64,000 nt of DNA from Xanthomonas pisi DSM 18956 (GCF_001010415.1 NZ_JPLE01000024.1:24653-88652), one strand, 5' to 3'. Shown: positions 8,971 through 18,926, counted from the first letter of the stretch. The notes: generated by a model from the letters alone, not told the origin. Numbers and translations: made by a program.

Positions 8971-9000
8971 AAGAAGGCCGGGATCGCTCCCGGCCTTCTT
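8971..9000. terminator. Second 13-bp hairpin, between suhB and sodA
   Basis: AAGAAGGCCGGGA (8971-8983) and TCCCGGCCTTCTT (8988-9000) form a perfect stem with loop TCGC. It ends 24 bases from the sodA stop on the other strand, so it likely terminates sodA as well as read-through from suhB. Confidence 0.85.
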
Positions 9001-9024
9001 GTGTCACAAGCCTGCGCGCAGGAC

Positions 9025-9636
9025 TCAGGCGATCGCAGCGTGGTAGCGGCGCTCGACTTCTTCCCAGTTCACTGCGTTGTAGAACGCGCCGATATATTCC
9101 GGACGACGGTTCTGATACTTCAGGTAGTACGCGTGTTCCCACACGTCCAGGCCCAGGATCGGGGTGTTGCCTTCGAACAACGGGCTGTCCTGATTGGCGG
9201 TGCTTTCCACCACCAGCTTCTTGTCCGGGGTCACGCTCAGCCACGCCCAGCCCGAGCCGAAGCGGCTGACGGCGGCCTTGGTGAAGGCGTCCTTGAACTT
9301 CTCGAACCCACCGATGTCCTTGTCAATCGCCTTGGCGACCTCGCCCTTGGGCTCACCGCCACCATTGGGCGACAGCACGGTCCAGAACAGCGAATGGTTG
9401 GCGTGGCCGCCACCGTTGTTGCGCACCGGGCCCTGCAGGTTTTCCGGCAGGCTCTTCAGCTTGGACACCAACTCGTCGATCGGCAGGTCGGCGTACTCGG
9501 TCCCTTCCAGCGCCGCGTTGACGTTGTTGATGTAGGTCTGGTGATGCTTGGTGTGATGGATTTCCATCGTCTGCGCATCGATGTTCGGTTCCAGCGCGTC
9601 GTAGGCGTAGGGCAACTGCGGAAGGGTGTAGGCCAT
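9025..9636 (-). CDS. sodA: Superoxide dismutase, Mn type
   Basis: This cytoplasmic enzyme dismutes superoxide. The 203-residue protein shows the metal ligands in [23 protein letters not shown] and [13 protein letters not shown]. The residues ANQDSPLF carry the glutamine at the position that marks manganese enzymes rather than iron ones. The mRNA leader has AGGAGACACGC before the ATG and a UUCG-looped hairpin at about 9657-9674. It is monocistronic and convergent with suhB. Confidence 0.96.
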   Translation of the reverse strand: MAYTLPQLPYAYDALEPNIDAQTMEIHHTKHHQTYINNVNAALEGTEYADLPIDELVSKLKSLPENLQGPVRNNGGGHANHSLFWTVLSPNGGGEPKGEVAKAIDKDIGGFEKFKDAFTKAAVSRFGSGWAWLSVTPDKKLVVESTANQDSPLFEGNTPILGLDVWEHAYYLKYQNRRPEYIGAFYNAVNWEEVERRYHAAIA

Positions 9637-9899
9637 GCGTGTCTCCTGGACTTGCCGCCCGGCGAAGACCGGGCGTTGCGGGATAGATGGTAAGGACGCC
9701 GACGGCGCTTACCAAGGGCAGCGGCAGGGAAACTTCATCCCATTCGAGCAGGGACCGCGTCCCGTTGGCTACACACCTTGCACCAGCCCCCGGTTACTTG
9801 GGTGTGAATCGCGCGGCCGCCCGGCCGTGTTCAAAGTCGACACAGTCGCGCAACGGCATACTTGCTCTGCAGCACACTCTTCGCTCCCGGAACGTCTTC

Positions 9900-10340
9900 A
9901 TGCGCAAGCCCGCTTTGCTGATCGTCGCCATCGTGCTGCTCGTCGCCGGCCTGTGGGGCATGCGGGCCCTGCAGACGCCCAAGCCCCAGTTTGCGCCGCA
10001 GCTCAGTGCACCGATCGCCGCCGCACCGCCAGCGCGTCAGGTGCCGCACTTGCCGGCCTTTCTGCCGATCGAAGCCATGGCCACCATCGTCCTGATCCAG
10101 CGCGGAGGGCCGTTCCCGTATCCGCAGGATGGCGGCGTCTTCGGCAACCGCGAACACCGGCTGCCGGAACGCCCGCGCGGCTACTACCGCGAATACACCG
10201 TCGACACACCCGGCAGCGCCGACCGCGGTGCCCGCCGCATCGTTACCGGCGGCACCCCGCCGCAGACCTGGTACTACAGCGACGATCATTACCAAAGCTT
10301 CAAGTCGTTCCAGGGCCCGACACCGGAGCAGGCGCCATGA
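9900..10340 (+). CDS. Barnase-like guanyl-specific ribonuclease, membrane anchored or secreted
   Basis: This microbial ribonuclease N1/T1-family protein has 146 residues. An N-terminal hydrophobic helix (ALLIVAIVLLVAGLWGM) and a proline-rich linker precede the catalytic domain. Residues that match barnase Glu73, Arg83 and His102 are visible in YREYTVDTPG, ADRGARRIV and SDDHYQSF. The ORF is open further upstream, but this ATG gives a clean signal/anchor. The barstar gene begins within its stop codon (ATGA overlap at 10337-10340), which makes a toxin-inhibitor pair. Whether the protein is cleaved and released or held in the membrane is not clear. Confidence 0.9.
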   Translation: MRKPALLIVAIVLLVAGLWGMRALQTPKPQFAPQLSAPIAAAPPARQVPHLPAFLPIEAMATIVLIQRGGPFPYPQDGGVFGNREHRLPERPRGYYREYTVDTPGSADRGARRIVTGGTPPQTWYYSDDHYQSFKSFQGPTPEQAP

Positions 10341-10762
10341 GCGCGGGCGACTTTGCACTGGACCTGTCCGACCCGCAGCAATCGGGCGTCTATCAAGCCG
10401 ACACCGACGATCTGGACACCATGGCTGCGCTGGCGCGCGATGCCGGGCTGCGCATCCTGCGCGTGGATCTGGCCACCTGCAGCGACAAGCGCATGTTGTT
10501 GATGCGCCTGGCCACCCAGCTGGACTTCCCCGCCGGCTTCGGCCGCAACTGGGATGCATTGAGCGATGCGCTGCGCGACCTGGCGTGGCTGCCCTCCCCG
10601 CGCGGCTACGCGCTATTGATCGACGGCGCCGAGGCATTGGCGCAGGCAGCGCCGAACGAGCGCGATACCTTGCTGGACATTCTCGACGAAGCCGCCACCA
10701 GCTGGGCCGCGCGCGGACTGACGTTTGCAGCGTTCGTGGCGCCGGCCAGCGCTTGCGATTGA
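10337..10762 (+). CDS. Barstar-family ribonuclease inhibitor
   Basis: Barstar binds and blocks barnase-type ribonucleases in the cytoplasm. The 141-residue protein has the diagnostic FPAGFGRNWDALSDALRDLAWLP segment, whose acidic helix plugs the RNase active site, and the closing helix DTLLDILDEAATSW. An N-terminal extension of about 40 residues precedes the usual 90-residue barstar fold. It overlaps the RNase stop by 4 bases, so synthesis of inhibitor and enzyme is coupled. The 218 bases after it, before the convergent uup, hold nothing I recognise. Confidence 0.92.
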   Translation: MSAGDFALDLSDPQQSGVYQADTDDLDTMAALARDAGLRILRVDLATCSDKRMLLMRLATQLDFPAGFGRNWDALSDALRDLAWLPSPRGYALLIDGAEALAQAAPNERDTLLDILDEAATSWAARGLTFAAFVAPASACD

Positions 10763-10980
10763 GTGAGTCGGCTCACGATTGCTGCCTGCAGATGACAGAT
10801 GCGTTACCGGCATGCGCGGCGTCGCTCGCCTGTCGCTGAGCGCACCGTGCAAATGACCGCGTAGGGTGCGGCCTGCGATGCATCGTCATCGCCCGCAGCT
10901 ACGCATCGACGCCTGCGCGAACAAACAGCGCAGCGCGGCACCCAGGGCCGGCACGCAACAGCGCGCCGGCGCAGCACCGG

Positions 10981-12873
10981 CTATTCCAGCTCGCTCCAGC
11001 GCGCGTAGGCGGCATCCAGCTGCGCCTGCGCGTCGCTCAATGCTGCGGTGTGCGCGGTCATTGCCGCACTGTCGCGTTGATAGAACCCCGGGTCGTTCAT
11101 TGCCTCGGTCAGCGCGGCGACCTGCTGCTCCAGCGTCTCGATCAACCCAGGCAATTGCTCCAGTTCGCGCGCCTCCTTGTAGCTGAGCTTGCGCTTGGGC
11201 GCGGCATCCACCGGTGCCGCGGCAACTGCCACGGGCGTGGTTGCTGCAGCGGTCGCCGAGGCCTTGGCGACCGCCATCGCGTTGGGCGCGGGGGTGCGCC
11301 TCTGGCGCAACGAATCGCTGTAACCGCCGACGTAATCGCCGACCAAACCCTCGCCTTCCATCACCAATGTGGAAGTCACCACGTTGTCGAGGAAGTCGCG
11401 GTCATGGCTGACCAGCAGCAAGGTGCCGGTGTACTCGCCCAGCAGCTCCTCCAGCAACTCCAGCGTCTCCACGTCCAGATCGTTGGTCGGTTCGTCCATC
11501 ACCAGCAGGTTGGACGGCTGCGCGAACAGCCGCGCCAGCAACAGGCGATTGCGCTCGCCACCGGACAGCCTGGTGATCGGCGCGCGGGCGCGCTCGGGCG
11601 TGAACAGAAAGTCCTGCAGATACGCATGCACATGCTTGCGCTTGCCGTTGATCTCCAGGAAATCGCGGCCTTCGGCCACGTTTTCGATGGCGCTCCAGTC
11701 CTCGCGCAGGGTCGAGCGGTACTGATCGAAATACGCAATCTGCAGATTGGTGCCGATGCGGATTTCGCCTTCCTGCGCCTGCAGATCGCCCAACAACAAC
11801 TTGAGCAAGGTGGTCTTGCCGCTGCCGTTGGGGCCGATCAGACCGATGCGGTCGCCACGCTGGATGATGGTCGAAAAATCCTTGACCATCGTGCGCGCGC
11901 CGAACGCAAAGCCGACGTCCTTGGCCTCGATCACCTTCTTGCCGGACGACTCGCCCTGCGAGACTTCCATGCGCACGTTGCCGGTCAGATCGCGGCGCTG
12001 CACGCGCTCGTTGCGCATCGACTCCAGACGCCGCACACGGCCCTCGTCGCGGGTGCGCCGCGCCTTGATGCCCTGGCGGATCCAGATTTCTTCCTGCGCC
12101 AGCATCTTGTCGAAGCGCGCATTTTCCTGCGCCTGCGCATTGAGCCGTTCTTCGCGGCGCCGCTCGTAATTGGCCCAGTCGCCCGGCCAGCTGGTGACCT
12201 GACCACGATCGATTTCGACGATGCGCGTTGCCAACGCACGCAAAAAGCGCCGGTCATGGGTCACGAACAGCACGCTGCCGTTCCAGCCTTTCAGGAACGA
12301 CTCCAGCCAATCGATCGCTTCGATATCCAGATGGTTGGTCGGCTCGTCCAGCAGCAGCACGTCAGGCGAGGACACCAGCGAGCGCGCCAGCAGCACGCGG
12401 CGTTTCATGCCGCCGGACAGCCGCGCAAATTCCGCATCGCCATCCAGTTCCAGCTTGGTCAGCGTCTCGCCGACGCGCTGATCCAGCGCCCAGCCTTCGG
12501 CCGCATCGATCTTGGCCTGCACCTTGCCGAACGCGTCGGCGTCGAACACCTCGGCATGGCTAAGCTGGTGGAACTCGGCCAGCCAGTGGCCCAGTTCGCC
12601 CAGCCCATCGGCCACCACATCGAACACGCTGCCGCCGGTGCCCTGCGGCACCTCCTGCTCCAGCCGTGCAATGCGCACGCCCTGCTGCACGCGTACTTCG
12701 CCGTCATCGGGCTTGAGCTCGCCGGCGATCAGTTTCATCAAGGTCGATTTGCCGGCGCCGTTGCGACCGATCAGGGCGATACGCTCGCCCGGCTCGATCG
12801 TAAGGTCGGTTTTTTCCAGCAACAAGGGGCCGCCGACGCTGTAGTCGACGCTTTGCAGAGTGATTAAAGGCAT
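10981..12873 (-). CDS. uup: ABC-F family ATPase Uup
   Basis: This soluble ABC-F protein has two ATPase domains and acts on ribosomes and branched DNA intermediates. Walker A motifs GRNGAGKST and GPNGSGKTT, signatures LSGGMKRR and LSGGERNR, and Walker B strands followed by DEPTNHLD and DEPTNDLD are intact. The C-terminal coiled coil (YKEARELEQLPGLIETLEQQ to the end) identifies Uup rather than EttA. I use the internal ATG at 12873 (MPLITLQSVDYS), which matches family N-termini, rather than the upstream start that would add 10 residues. Confidence 0.94.
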   Translation of the reverse strand: MPLITLQSVDYSVGGPLLLEKTDLTIEPGERIALIGRNGAGKSTLMKLIAGELKPDDGEVRVQQGVRIARLEQEVPQGTGGSVFDVVADGLGELGHWLAEFHQLSHAEVFDADAFGKVQAKIDAAEGWALDQRVGETLTKLELDGDAEFARLSGGMKRRVLLARSLVSSPDVLLLDEPTNHLDIEAIDWLESFLKGWNGSVLFVTHDRRFLRALATRIVEIDRGQVTSWPGDWANYERRREERLNAQAQENARFDKMLAQEEIWIRQGIKARRTRDEGRVRRLESMRNERVQRRDLTGNVRMEVSQGESSGKKVIEAKDVGFAFGARTMVKDFSTIIQRGDRIGLIGPNGSGKTTLLKLLLGDLQAQEGEIRIGTNLQIAYFDQYRSTLREDWSAIENVAEGRDFLEINGKRKHVHAYLQDFLFTPERARAPITRLSGGERNRLLLARLFAQPSNLLVMDEPTNDLDVETLELLEELLGEYTGTLLLVSHDRDFLDNVVTSTLVMEGEGLVGDYVGGYSDSLRQRRTPAPNAMAVAKASATAAATTPVAVAAAPVDAAPKRKLSYKEARELEQLPGLIETLEQQVAALTEAMNDPGFYQRDSAAMTAHTAALSDAQAQLDAAYARWSELE

Positions 12874-12920
12874 GCGCTTAGTGTACTTGAGCGCTGCACC
12901 CAAGGCGCTGCCAACCTGCC

Positions 12921-13685
12921 GTGGGGGATAAACGAGCCGCTATCATCCTGACTTTCACCCCCGGCCCCAGCCACTTGACCCAGCTAGTGATCCTCCCCGG
13001 CCTGGACGGTACCGCGCTGATGCTGGATGCGTTCACACAAGCCGCGCGCCCCTATTTTTCCGATGTCCGGGTGATTGCGTATCCGCCTGAGGTCCTCTTG
13101 GGATACGACCAACTGGAGGATTTCGTCCGTCAGCAACTGGGCAGCGGTACCGAATTCATCCTGCTGGGAGAATCTTTCTCAGGCCCGGTTGCCATGGCCA
13201 TTGCGGCCTCCCCGCCCCCGGGTCTGATCGGACTCGTCCTGTCGACGACATTCGCAACGCAGCCGGTTCCGCTGCTCAAGGCGTTTGCGGGCATGCTCCG
13301 TTTTGCGCCTGCACGGCTGCCGATGCCCATCCTTGCATGGTTTTTGCTCGGGCAATGGTCGACCACCCAACTAGAAGCAAAGCTCAGACATGCATTGCGT
13401 GACGTCGCACCCAACGTGCTGCGCGGACGGGCGCAAAGCGCGCTGCGCATCGATATGCGAGACCGGTTAAACGGCATTCGGTGTCCGACGCTTTGCCTTA
13501 CTGCATCCCACGACCGCCTGCTTTCACCAAGCGCGGCCACCTGCTGGATAGATTTACTTCCACACTCCTCTCGATGCGATCTCGCCGGACCGCATCTGCT
13601 GCTGCAGACCGCCCCCAAACCCTGCGCGCAAGTCGTTGCGACGCATTTCGGACTAACCGCAACCACAAGACCGGACGGCGCATGA
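12921..13685 (+). CDS. Alpha/beta hydrolase
   Basis: A 254-residue alpha/beta-hydrolase fold protein. The oxyanion region reads LVILPGLDGTALM, the nucleophile elbow is GESFSG (serine), and the likely acid and histidine lie in ASHDRLLS and GPHLLLQ near the end. The listed start is GTG at 12921; a TTG at 12975, just before LTQLVILPG, would also serve. Its base composition is less GC-rich at third positions than its neighbours, which could reflect weak constraint or acquisition. The substrate is unknown. It is divergent from uup across about 50 bases and ends 38 bases before dbpA. Confidence 0.82.
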   Translation: MGDKRAAIILTFTPGPSHLTQLVILPGLDGTALMLDAFTQAARPYFSDVRVIAYPPEVLLGYDQLEDFVRQQLGSGTEFILLGESFSGPVAMAIAASPPPGLIGLVLSTTFATQPVPLLKAFAGMLRFAPARLPMPILAWFLLGQWSTTQLEAKLRHALRDVAPNVLRGRAQSALRIDMRDRLNGIRCPTLCLTASHDRLLSPSAATCWIDLLPHSSRCDLAGPHLLLQTAPKPCAQVVATHFGLTATTRPDGA

Positions 13686-13723
13686 GTCAGCGCACGGCGT
13701 CGCTGCAGCGGCTAAAATGCGCC

Positions 13724-15100
13724 ATGAACGAATTCTCCGCGCTGCCGCTGTCGCCGGCCCTGGCCCCCGGCATCGACGCCCTTGGCTACACCGTCCTTAC
13801 TCCCATCCAGGCGCAGAGTCTGCCGCCGATCCTGCAGGGGCTGGACGTCATCGCCCAGGCGCCGACCGGTAGCGGCAAGACCGCCGCGTTCGGGTTGGGC
13901 CTGCTGCAGAAGCTCGACCCCGCGCTGACCCGCGCGCAGGCGCTGGTGCTATGCCCCACGCGCGAACTGGCCGACCAGGTCGGCAAGCAACTGCGCAAGC
14001 TGGCCACCGGCATCCCCAACATGAAGCTGGTAGTGCTCACCGGCGGCATGCCGCTCGGCCCGCAACTGGCCTCGCTCGAAGCGCACGACCCGCAGGTGGT
14101 GGTCGGTACGCCCGGCCGCATCCAGGAACTGGCCCGCAAGCGCGCCCTGCATCTGGGCGGCGTGCGCACGCTGGTGCTGGACGAGGCCGATCGCATGCTC
14201 GACATGGGTTTCGAAGAACCCATCCGCGAGATCGCCAGCCGCTGCGACAAGCACCGCCAGAGCCTGCTGTTCTCGGCCACCTTCCCGGACATCATCCGCA
14301 CGCTGGCGCGCGAGATCCTGAAGGACCCGATCGAAATCACCGTCGAAGGCGCCGACAGCGCGCCGGAAATCGACCAACAGTTCTTCGAGGTCGACCCGAC
14401 CTACCGGCAGAAGGCCGTGGCCGGCCTGCTGCTGCGCTTCAACCCCGAATCCAGCGTGGTGTTCTGCAATACCCGCAAGGAAGTCGACGAGGTGGCCGGC
14501 TCGCTGCAGGAATTCGGTTTCTCCGCGCTGGCGTTGCATGGCGACATGGAACAACGCGACCGCGATGAAGTGCTGGTGCGTTTCGTCAACCGCAGCTGCA
14601 ACGTGCTGGTGGCCAGCGACGTGGCCGCGCGCGGGCTGGACGTGGAAGACCTGTCGGCCGTGGTCAACTACGAGCTCCCCACCGATACCGAAACCTACCG
14701 CCATCGCATCGGCCGCACCGCGCGCGCCGGCAAGCGCGGCCTGGCGCTGAGCCTGGTGGCACCGCGCGAAGCGGCGCGGGCGCAGGCACTGGAGGCCGAA
14801 CAGGGCCAGCCGTTGAAGTGGTCGCGTGCGCCGCTGGCCACCGCCCGCCCGGCGCAGCTGCCGCAGGCGGCGATGACCACATTGCGCATCGACGGCGGCA
14901 AGACCGACAAGCTGCGTGCCGGCGACATCCTCGGCGCATTGACCGGCGAAGCCGGGCTCTCGGGCGCGGCGATCGGCAAGATCGCGATCTACCCCACCCG
15001 CTCCTATGTCGCCATCGCCCGCGCGCAGGTCGCCAAGGCGCTGGCGCACCTGCATGCAGGCAAGATCAAGGGACGTCGGTTTCGGGTCAGCAAGCTCTAG
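13724..15100 (+). CDS. dbpA: ATP-dependent RNA helicase DbpA
   Basis: DbpA is a DEAD-box helicase that recognises hairpin 92 of 23S rRNA and helps large-subunit assembly. The 458-residue protein has the Q motif (TPIQAQSLP), [28 protein letters not shown], and HRIGRTARAGKRG, followed by the C-terminal DbpA RNA-binding domain (KLRAGDILGALTGEAG to RRFRVSKL). The start at 13724 gives MNEFSALPLSPAL, matching family N-termini. The TAG stop is also the left edge of a MITE-like repeat. Confidence 0.97.
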   Translation: MNEFSALPLSPALAPGIDALGYTVLTPIQAQSLPPILQGLDVIAQAPTGSGKTAAFGLGLLQKLDPALTRAQALVLCPTRELADQVGKQLRKLATGIPNMKLVVLTGGMPLGPQLASLEAHDPQVVVGTPGRIQELARKRALHLGGVRTLVLDEADRMLDMGFEEPIREIASRCDKHRQSLLFSATFPDIIRTLAREILKDPIEITVEGADSAPEIDQQFFEVDPTYRQKAVAGLLLRFNPESSVVFCNTRKEVDEVAGSLQEFGFSALALHGDMEQRDRDEVLVRFVNRSCNVLVASDVAARGLDVEDLSAVVNYELPTDTETYRHRIGRTARAGKRGLALSLVAPREAARAQALEAEQGQPLKWSRAPLATARPAQLPQAAMTTLRIDGGKTDKLRAGDILGALTGEAGLSGAAIGKIAIYPTRSYVAIARAQVAKALAHLHAGKIKGRRFRVSKL

Positions 15101-15288
15101 AGCGTGTTGTGTCCTCTGAGGTGAGTGCGAAGCGTCCTGTGGCGCGTCGAGACAAGGCGTGCGCTGCGGCCCAGGCCGGCCGCCTGGGCAACAAGGCGCG
15201 CAACGCGGTATCGGCGCACCACAGGGCGCTCCCCTGAGGGTTGGCCGTCAGCGGCCAACGCATCTCATCTCAAAGTGCATAACACTCT
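15099..15288. repeat. MITE-like structured repeat, copy A (190 bp)
   Basis: It begins AGAGCGTGTT, ends in the inverted form (GTGCATAACACTCT), and shares most of its internal sequence with copy B at 43793-44025. Internal arms AAGCGTCCTGTGGCGCG and the inverted GCACCACAGGGCGCT pair across the element, and a shorter hairpin GTTGGCCGTCAGCGGCCAAC lies near the right end. Its left edge is the dbpA stop codon. The right terminal repeat has lost two bases. No transposase is encoded. Confidence 0.85.
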
Positions 15289-15562
15289 CCAGGTACCAGT
15301 CGCAGCCTGCGGGGGCGCATGAAGCTGGCAGCGGTGCTGGCCGAGCCCAGCCAGTCTTGCTGCACACAAGGCGGCCGGTGCAAGGCCGGCCGCCTGCCAG
15401 GCGTTGCTGGCGTGACGCCGATGCATGCACAGGCAATCGGCGCCTGTCGCAAGACACGCTCAGGAACGACGAAACACACGCCAGCGATGAGCGCTTGGCA
15501 GGCACCGGAGCATGACCGAAAGCCGCGATGCAAGTGCGCGCGCTCGGCTCGGTCGGTGGACC
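15289..15562. other. Intergenic region after repeat A
   Basis: This is the stretch between repeat A and the apt stop. It is somewhat less GC-rich than the neighbouring genes. Open frames here lack family signatures or ribosome sites. I see no RNA gene or strong terminator. Confidence 0.5.
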
Positions 15563-16123
15563 TCAGTAAGCCAAGGTCGCCAGCAGCGGCACATCGTTGG
15601 CCCATTTCTCGCGGCCCTGCAGTGCCTTCAGCTCGACCAGCACCGCCGCGCCGACGATCTCCAGCTCCAGCTGTGCGGCCAGCGCCAGCGCAGCACGCAG
15701 CGTGCCGCCAGTGGCCAGCACGTCGTCGACAATCAGCACACGCGCGCCGCGCGGCAGCGCGTCCTCGTGCATTTCGATGCGATCGGTACCGTATTCCAGC
15801 GCATATTCCTGGATCAGCGTTCGCCCCGGCAGCTTGCCCGGCTTGCGCACCGGCACGAACCCGGTGCGCAGTTCGCGCGCCAGGGCTGCCCCGAGGATGA
15901 AGCCGCGCGCCTCGATGCCCAGCACCGCATCCAGCGGCGTGGTGCGCCAGGGCTGTGCCATTTCATCCAGCGCAGAGGCGAAATCCGGGCCGTCGGACAA
16001 TAGCGGCGTGATGTCCTTGAACACGATCCCCGGCTTGGGAAAGTCGCCAATGTCGCGAATCCGTTCCGACCAGTGATTGGGGCCGGAGGCGTTGCTGCCG
16101 GCGCAGCGGGTACAGTCTGTCAT
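15563..16123 (-). CDS. apt: Adenine phosphoribosyltransferase
   Basis: Apt salvages adenine to AMP using PRPP in the cytoplasm. The 186-residue protein contains [40 protein letters not shown] and the PRPP-binding motif [13 protein letters not shown], all complete. It is preceded on the same strand by selO, about 90 bases upstream. It converges on the repeat-A region. Confidence 0.96.
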   Translation of the reverse strand: MTDCTRCAGSNASGPNHWSERIRDIGDFPKPGIVFKDITPLLSDGPDFASALDEMAQPWRTTPLDAVLGIEARGFILGAALARELRTGFVPVRKPGKLPGRTLIQEYALEYGTDRIEMHEDALPRGARVLIVDDVLATGGTLRAALALAAQLELEIVGAAVLVELKALQGREKWANDVPLLATLAY

Positions 16124-16215
16124 GGTGGGATGGCGTCGTTGCCAGTGGGGACAGCCCTATTCTAGGCTGCGCAGCCCTTGCCGCGGCAGTTACAGCGTCC
16201 GTGCGTCTGAGCGCG

Positions 16216-17772
16216 TCAGGAACTGCAGGACAGCGTCGAACACCCGGCGCGATCGCGCGCCCACTCCGGCCGGCGGGCTGCGAACGCGACATTGCCTGGC
16301 TGGTCGTTATAGGGCCGACGCATGACCTCCAGCAATTCCTGGACGCCCGATGGATCGCCCTGTTCGGCCTTGTCGATCGCCTGCTGCGCCAGGTAATTGC
16401 GCAGCACGTAACGCGGATTGGCCAACCGCATCCGCTCGCGCCGCTGTTCGGGCGACACGCTGTCCTGCTGCAACCGGAGGGCATAGCGCTGCAACCAAGC
16501 GTGCAGCTGCGGCGCGTTCGCCTGGCGCTTGTCGTCGTCGTAGAACGCATCGCGCAGCAGCAGCGGGTCCGGATGCCCGGGTGCGACGTCGATCAAGGCG
16601 CGGAAGGTCAGCGTCATGTCCATTTCCGCCTCGCGCATCAGCGCGCGCAGTGCATCGATCAGCTGCAGGTCCTCGTCGCGGCACTCGGCCAGCCCCAACT
16701 TGGCGGCGGTGTCGTTGCGGTCGCAGGCCAGATAGGTATCGCGAAAGCGATCCAGCCCCTGTTGCAAGGCAGCGGCGTCGGCGAACAGCGGCGCCAGCGC
16801 CTGCGCCAACCGGCCCAGGTTCCAATACGCCACCTGCGGCTGGGTGCCGAAGCGATAGCGGCGACCCTGCGCGTCGGTGGTGTTCGGGGTCCAGTCCGGG
16901 TCGTAATCGTCTACCCACCCATACGGGCCGTAATCGATGGTCAGGCCCAGGATCGACATGTTGTCGGTATTCATCACCCCGTGCACGAAGCCCACCCGCA
17001 TCCAGTGCGCCACCATCACCGCCGTGCGTTCGCAGACCTGCGCGAACCAGGCCGCGTACAACGCCTCGCCCGCGCCTTGCAGCTCGGGGAAATCGCGCGC
17101 GATGGTGAAATCCGCCCATTGCCGCAACAGCGCCACATCGCCGCGCACGCTGGGCAATTCGAAATTACCGAAACGGATGAACGATGGCGCCACCCGGCAC
17201 ACGATCGCCCCCGGCTCCCGCTGCGGCCGGCCGTCGTAGAACATGTCGCGCACGACTGCATCGCCGGTGGTCACCAGGCTCAGCGCGCGCGTGGTCGGCA
17301 CGCCCAGGTGATGCATCGCTTCGCTGCACAGGAATTCGCGAATCGACGAACGCAACACGGCCCGGCCATCGGCGCCGCGCGAATACGGCGTGGGGCCGGC
17401 GCCCTTGAGTTGCAACTCGTAGCGCCCGCCATCCACACCGATCGCCTCGCCCAACGCAATCGCACGGCCGTCGCCCAACTGGCCGGCCCAATGGCCGAAC
17501 TGATGACCGCCGTAATTGACCGCCCATGGCTGCATGCCGGGATACAGCGCATTGCCGCCAAAGACCTCGGCAAAGCGCGTACTGGCCATCTCGGCCGCAT
17601 CGAACCCAAGCAGCTGCGCCATCTCCGCCGAGTGCGCGATCACGCGCGGTGCGGCGACCGGGGTGGGCAACACCGACGACCAGGCCGCGCTAACCTCGCG
17701 ACGGCGCGGCCCGTGTTCCGGGTCGCCGGGCAACTGTTGGCGCAGGCGATTATCAAAATGCAGGTCTGTCAT
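16216..17772 (-). CDS. selO: Protein adenylyltransferase SelO (YdiU/UPF0061)
   Basis: SelO is a pseudokinase-fold enzyme that transfers AMP to protein side chains and is linked to redox stress. The 518-residue product has [55 protein letters not shown] and TIDYGPYGW, the family's nucleotide- and metal-binding segments. The extreme C-terminus ends SCSS, so the residue that is selenocysteine in eukaryotic SelO is cysteine here, as in E. coli. Length is close to the usual size. Confidence 0.95.
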   Translation of the reverse strand: MTDLHFDNRLRQQLPGDPEHGPRRREVSAAWSSVLPTPVAAPRVIAHSAEMAQLLGFDAAEMASTRFAEVFGGNALYPGMQPWAVNYGGHQFGHWAGQLGDGRAIALGEAIGVDGGRYELQLKGAGPTPYSRGADGRAVLRSSIREFLCSEAMHHLGVPTTRALSLVTTGDAVVRDMFYDGRPQREPGAIVCRVAPSFIRFGNFELPSVRGDVALLRQWADFTIARDFPELQGAGEALYAAWFAQVCERTAVMVAHWMRVGFVHGVMNTDNMSILGLTIDYGPYGWVDDYDPDWTPNTTDAQGRRYRFGTQPQVAYWNLGRLAQALAPLFADAAALQQGLDRFRDTYLACDRNDTAAKLGLAECRDEDLQLIDALRALMREAEMDMTLTFRALIDVAPGHPDPLLLRDAFYDDDKRQANAPQLHAWLQRYALRLQQDSVSPEQRRERMRLANPRYVLRNYLAQQAIDKAEQGDPSGVQELLEVMRRPYNDQPGNVAFAARRPEWARDRAGCSTLSCSS

Positions 17773-18050
17773 GCGCCAAGCCTAGGCCAGCGACGGTGAA
17801 CTTGGCATGGGCGGCCGCCGCATCCGCGCTGGCGGGCGCCTCGTATCACTTCGCATGCCGACACCAAGCGAGCTCCTCCTGCACATGCTGGCGACAACAG
17901 ATCACCGCTAATACGCAGCGCCATCGCCACGCTGCCGCCGCTGCGACGCAGTTGGCGGCCACCACGACCGAACGAGGCGGAACGATTCAACACGCGTCGC
18001 CCCTCATCAGCCGCCTGGCTCCACACCTCTTCCCTCAACCGACATCGCCC

Positions 18051-18926
18051 ATGCCTCTTCGCGCCTCCCGCTGGATCCGTCCCGCCATCCTGCTGCTTGG
18101 CTCCCTCACGTTGACGGCCTGCAGCAGCGTGTTCTTTGGCGGCATCAATGCCGTCTCCAGTCGCGAGGGCGTCGTCGAACATCCCAACCAGGTGTTCGAC
18201 CCGGAACACGGCCTGGCCCTGGATGTCTATCAGCCACGCGGTGCGGTGGGTGCGCCAGTGGTGGTGTTCTTCTATGGCGGCACCTGGAAGCGCGGCAAGC
18301 GCGCCAACTATCGCTGGATGGGTGAGGCGCTGGCCCGTCAAGGTGTGGTCGCGATGGTGGCCGACTACCGCAAGTACCCGCAGGTGGGGCTGCAAGGCTT
18401 CATGGCCGACGCCGCCCGCGCAACCGCCTGGAGCGCTCGGCACGCGCAGGAGTATGGCGGCGACCCAAAGCGGCTGGCGGTGATGGGGCACTCGGCCGGC
18501 GCCCATATCGCCGGGCTACTGGCGACCGATCGCCGCTGGCTGCAGGCGCAAGGCCTTCAGCCCCAGCAGCTATGCGGCTTTGTCGGCCTGGCCGGCCCCT
18601 ACGATTTTCTTCCGATGACCGACCCCGAGCTTGTCGAGATCTTCGGCACCTCGCACGACGACCAGGCCAGGTCGCAGCCGGTCCTGCATGTCGACGGCAA
18701 CGAGCCGCCGATGCTGTTGCTGCATGGCGACGCCGACCGCGTTGTCGAGCCACAGAACAGCGCCGCGTTGGCTTCGGCCATGCGTCGCGAGGGCAAAAAC
18801 GTGCAGGTCAAGCTCTATCCAGGCGTCGGCCACATGGGGCTGGTGCTCGCCTTCCGCAAGCCACCGGCCGACTCGCCGGAACTGCGCGACACCCTGCAAT
18901 TCCTTCGTCAGTGCAAGGCACCCTGA
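18051..18926 (+). CDS. Lipoprotein alpha/beta hydrolase (esterase)
   Basis: A 291-residue protein with a lipoprotein signal (ILLLGSLTLTAC, cleavage before the cysteine). The hydrolase domain has VVFFYGGTWKRGKRANY, where the usual HGGxW oxyanion motif is YGGTW, the nucleophile elbow GHSAGAHIAG, an acid in LHGDADRVV and a histidine in GVGHMGL. This resembles the BD-FAE/carboxylesterase group attached to the inner or outer membrane. The frame is open further upstream to 17796, but the lipobox fixes the start at 18051. The substrate is unknown. It converges with the GST gene. Confidence 0.88.
   Translation: MPLRASRWIRPAILLLGSLTLTACSSVFFGGINAVSSREGVVEHPNQVFDPEHGLALDVYQPRGAVGAPVVVFFYGGTWKRGKRANYRWMGEALARQGVVAMVADYRKYPQVGLQGFMADAARATAWSARHAQEYGGDPKRLAVMGHSAGAHIAGLLATDRRWLQAQGLQPQQLCGFVGLAGPYDFLPMTDPELVEIFGTSHDDQARSQPVLHVDGNEPPMLLLHGDADRVVEPQNSAALASAMRREGKNVQVKLYPGVGHMGLVLAFRKPPADSPELRDTLQFLRQCKAP

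Noticed and set aside
14818..15237. Open frame spanning the dbpA tail and repeat A
   Set aside because: Its second half is repeat sequence that also forms a frame in copy B, and the first half is dbpA in another frame. No ribosome site.
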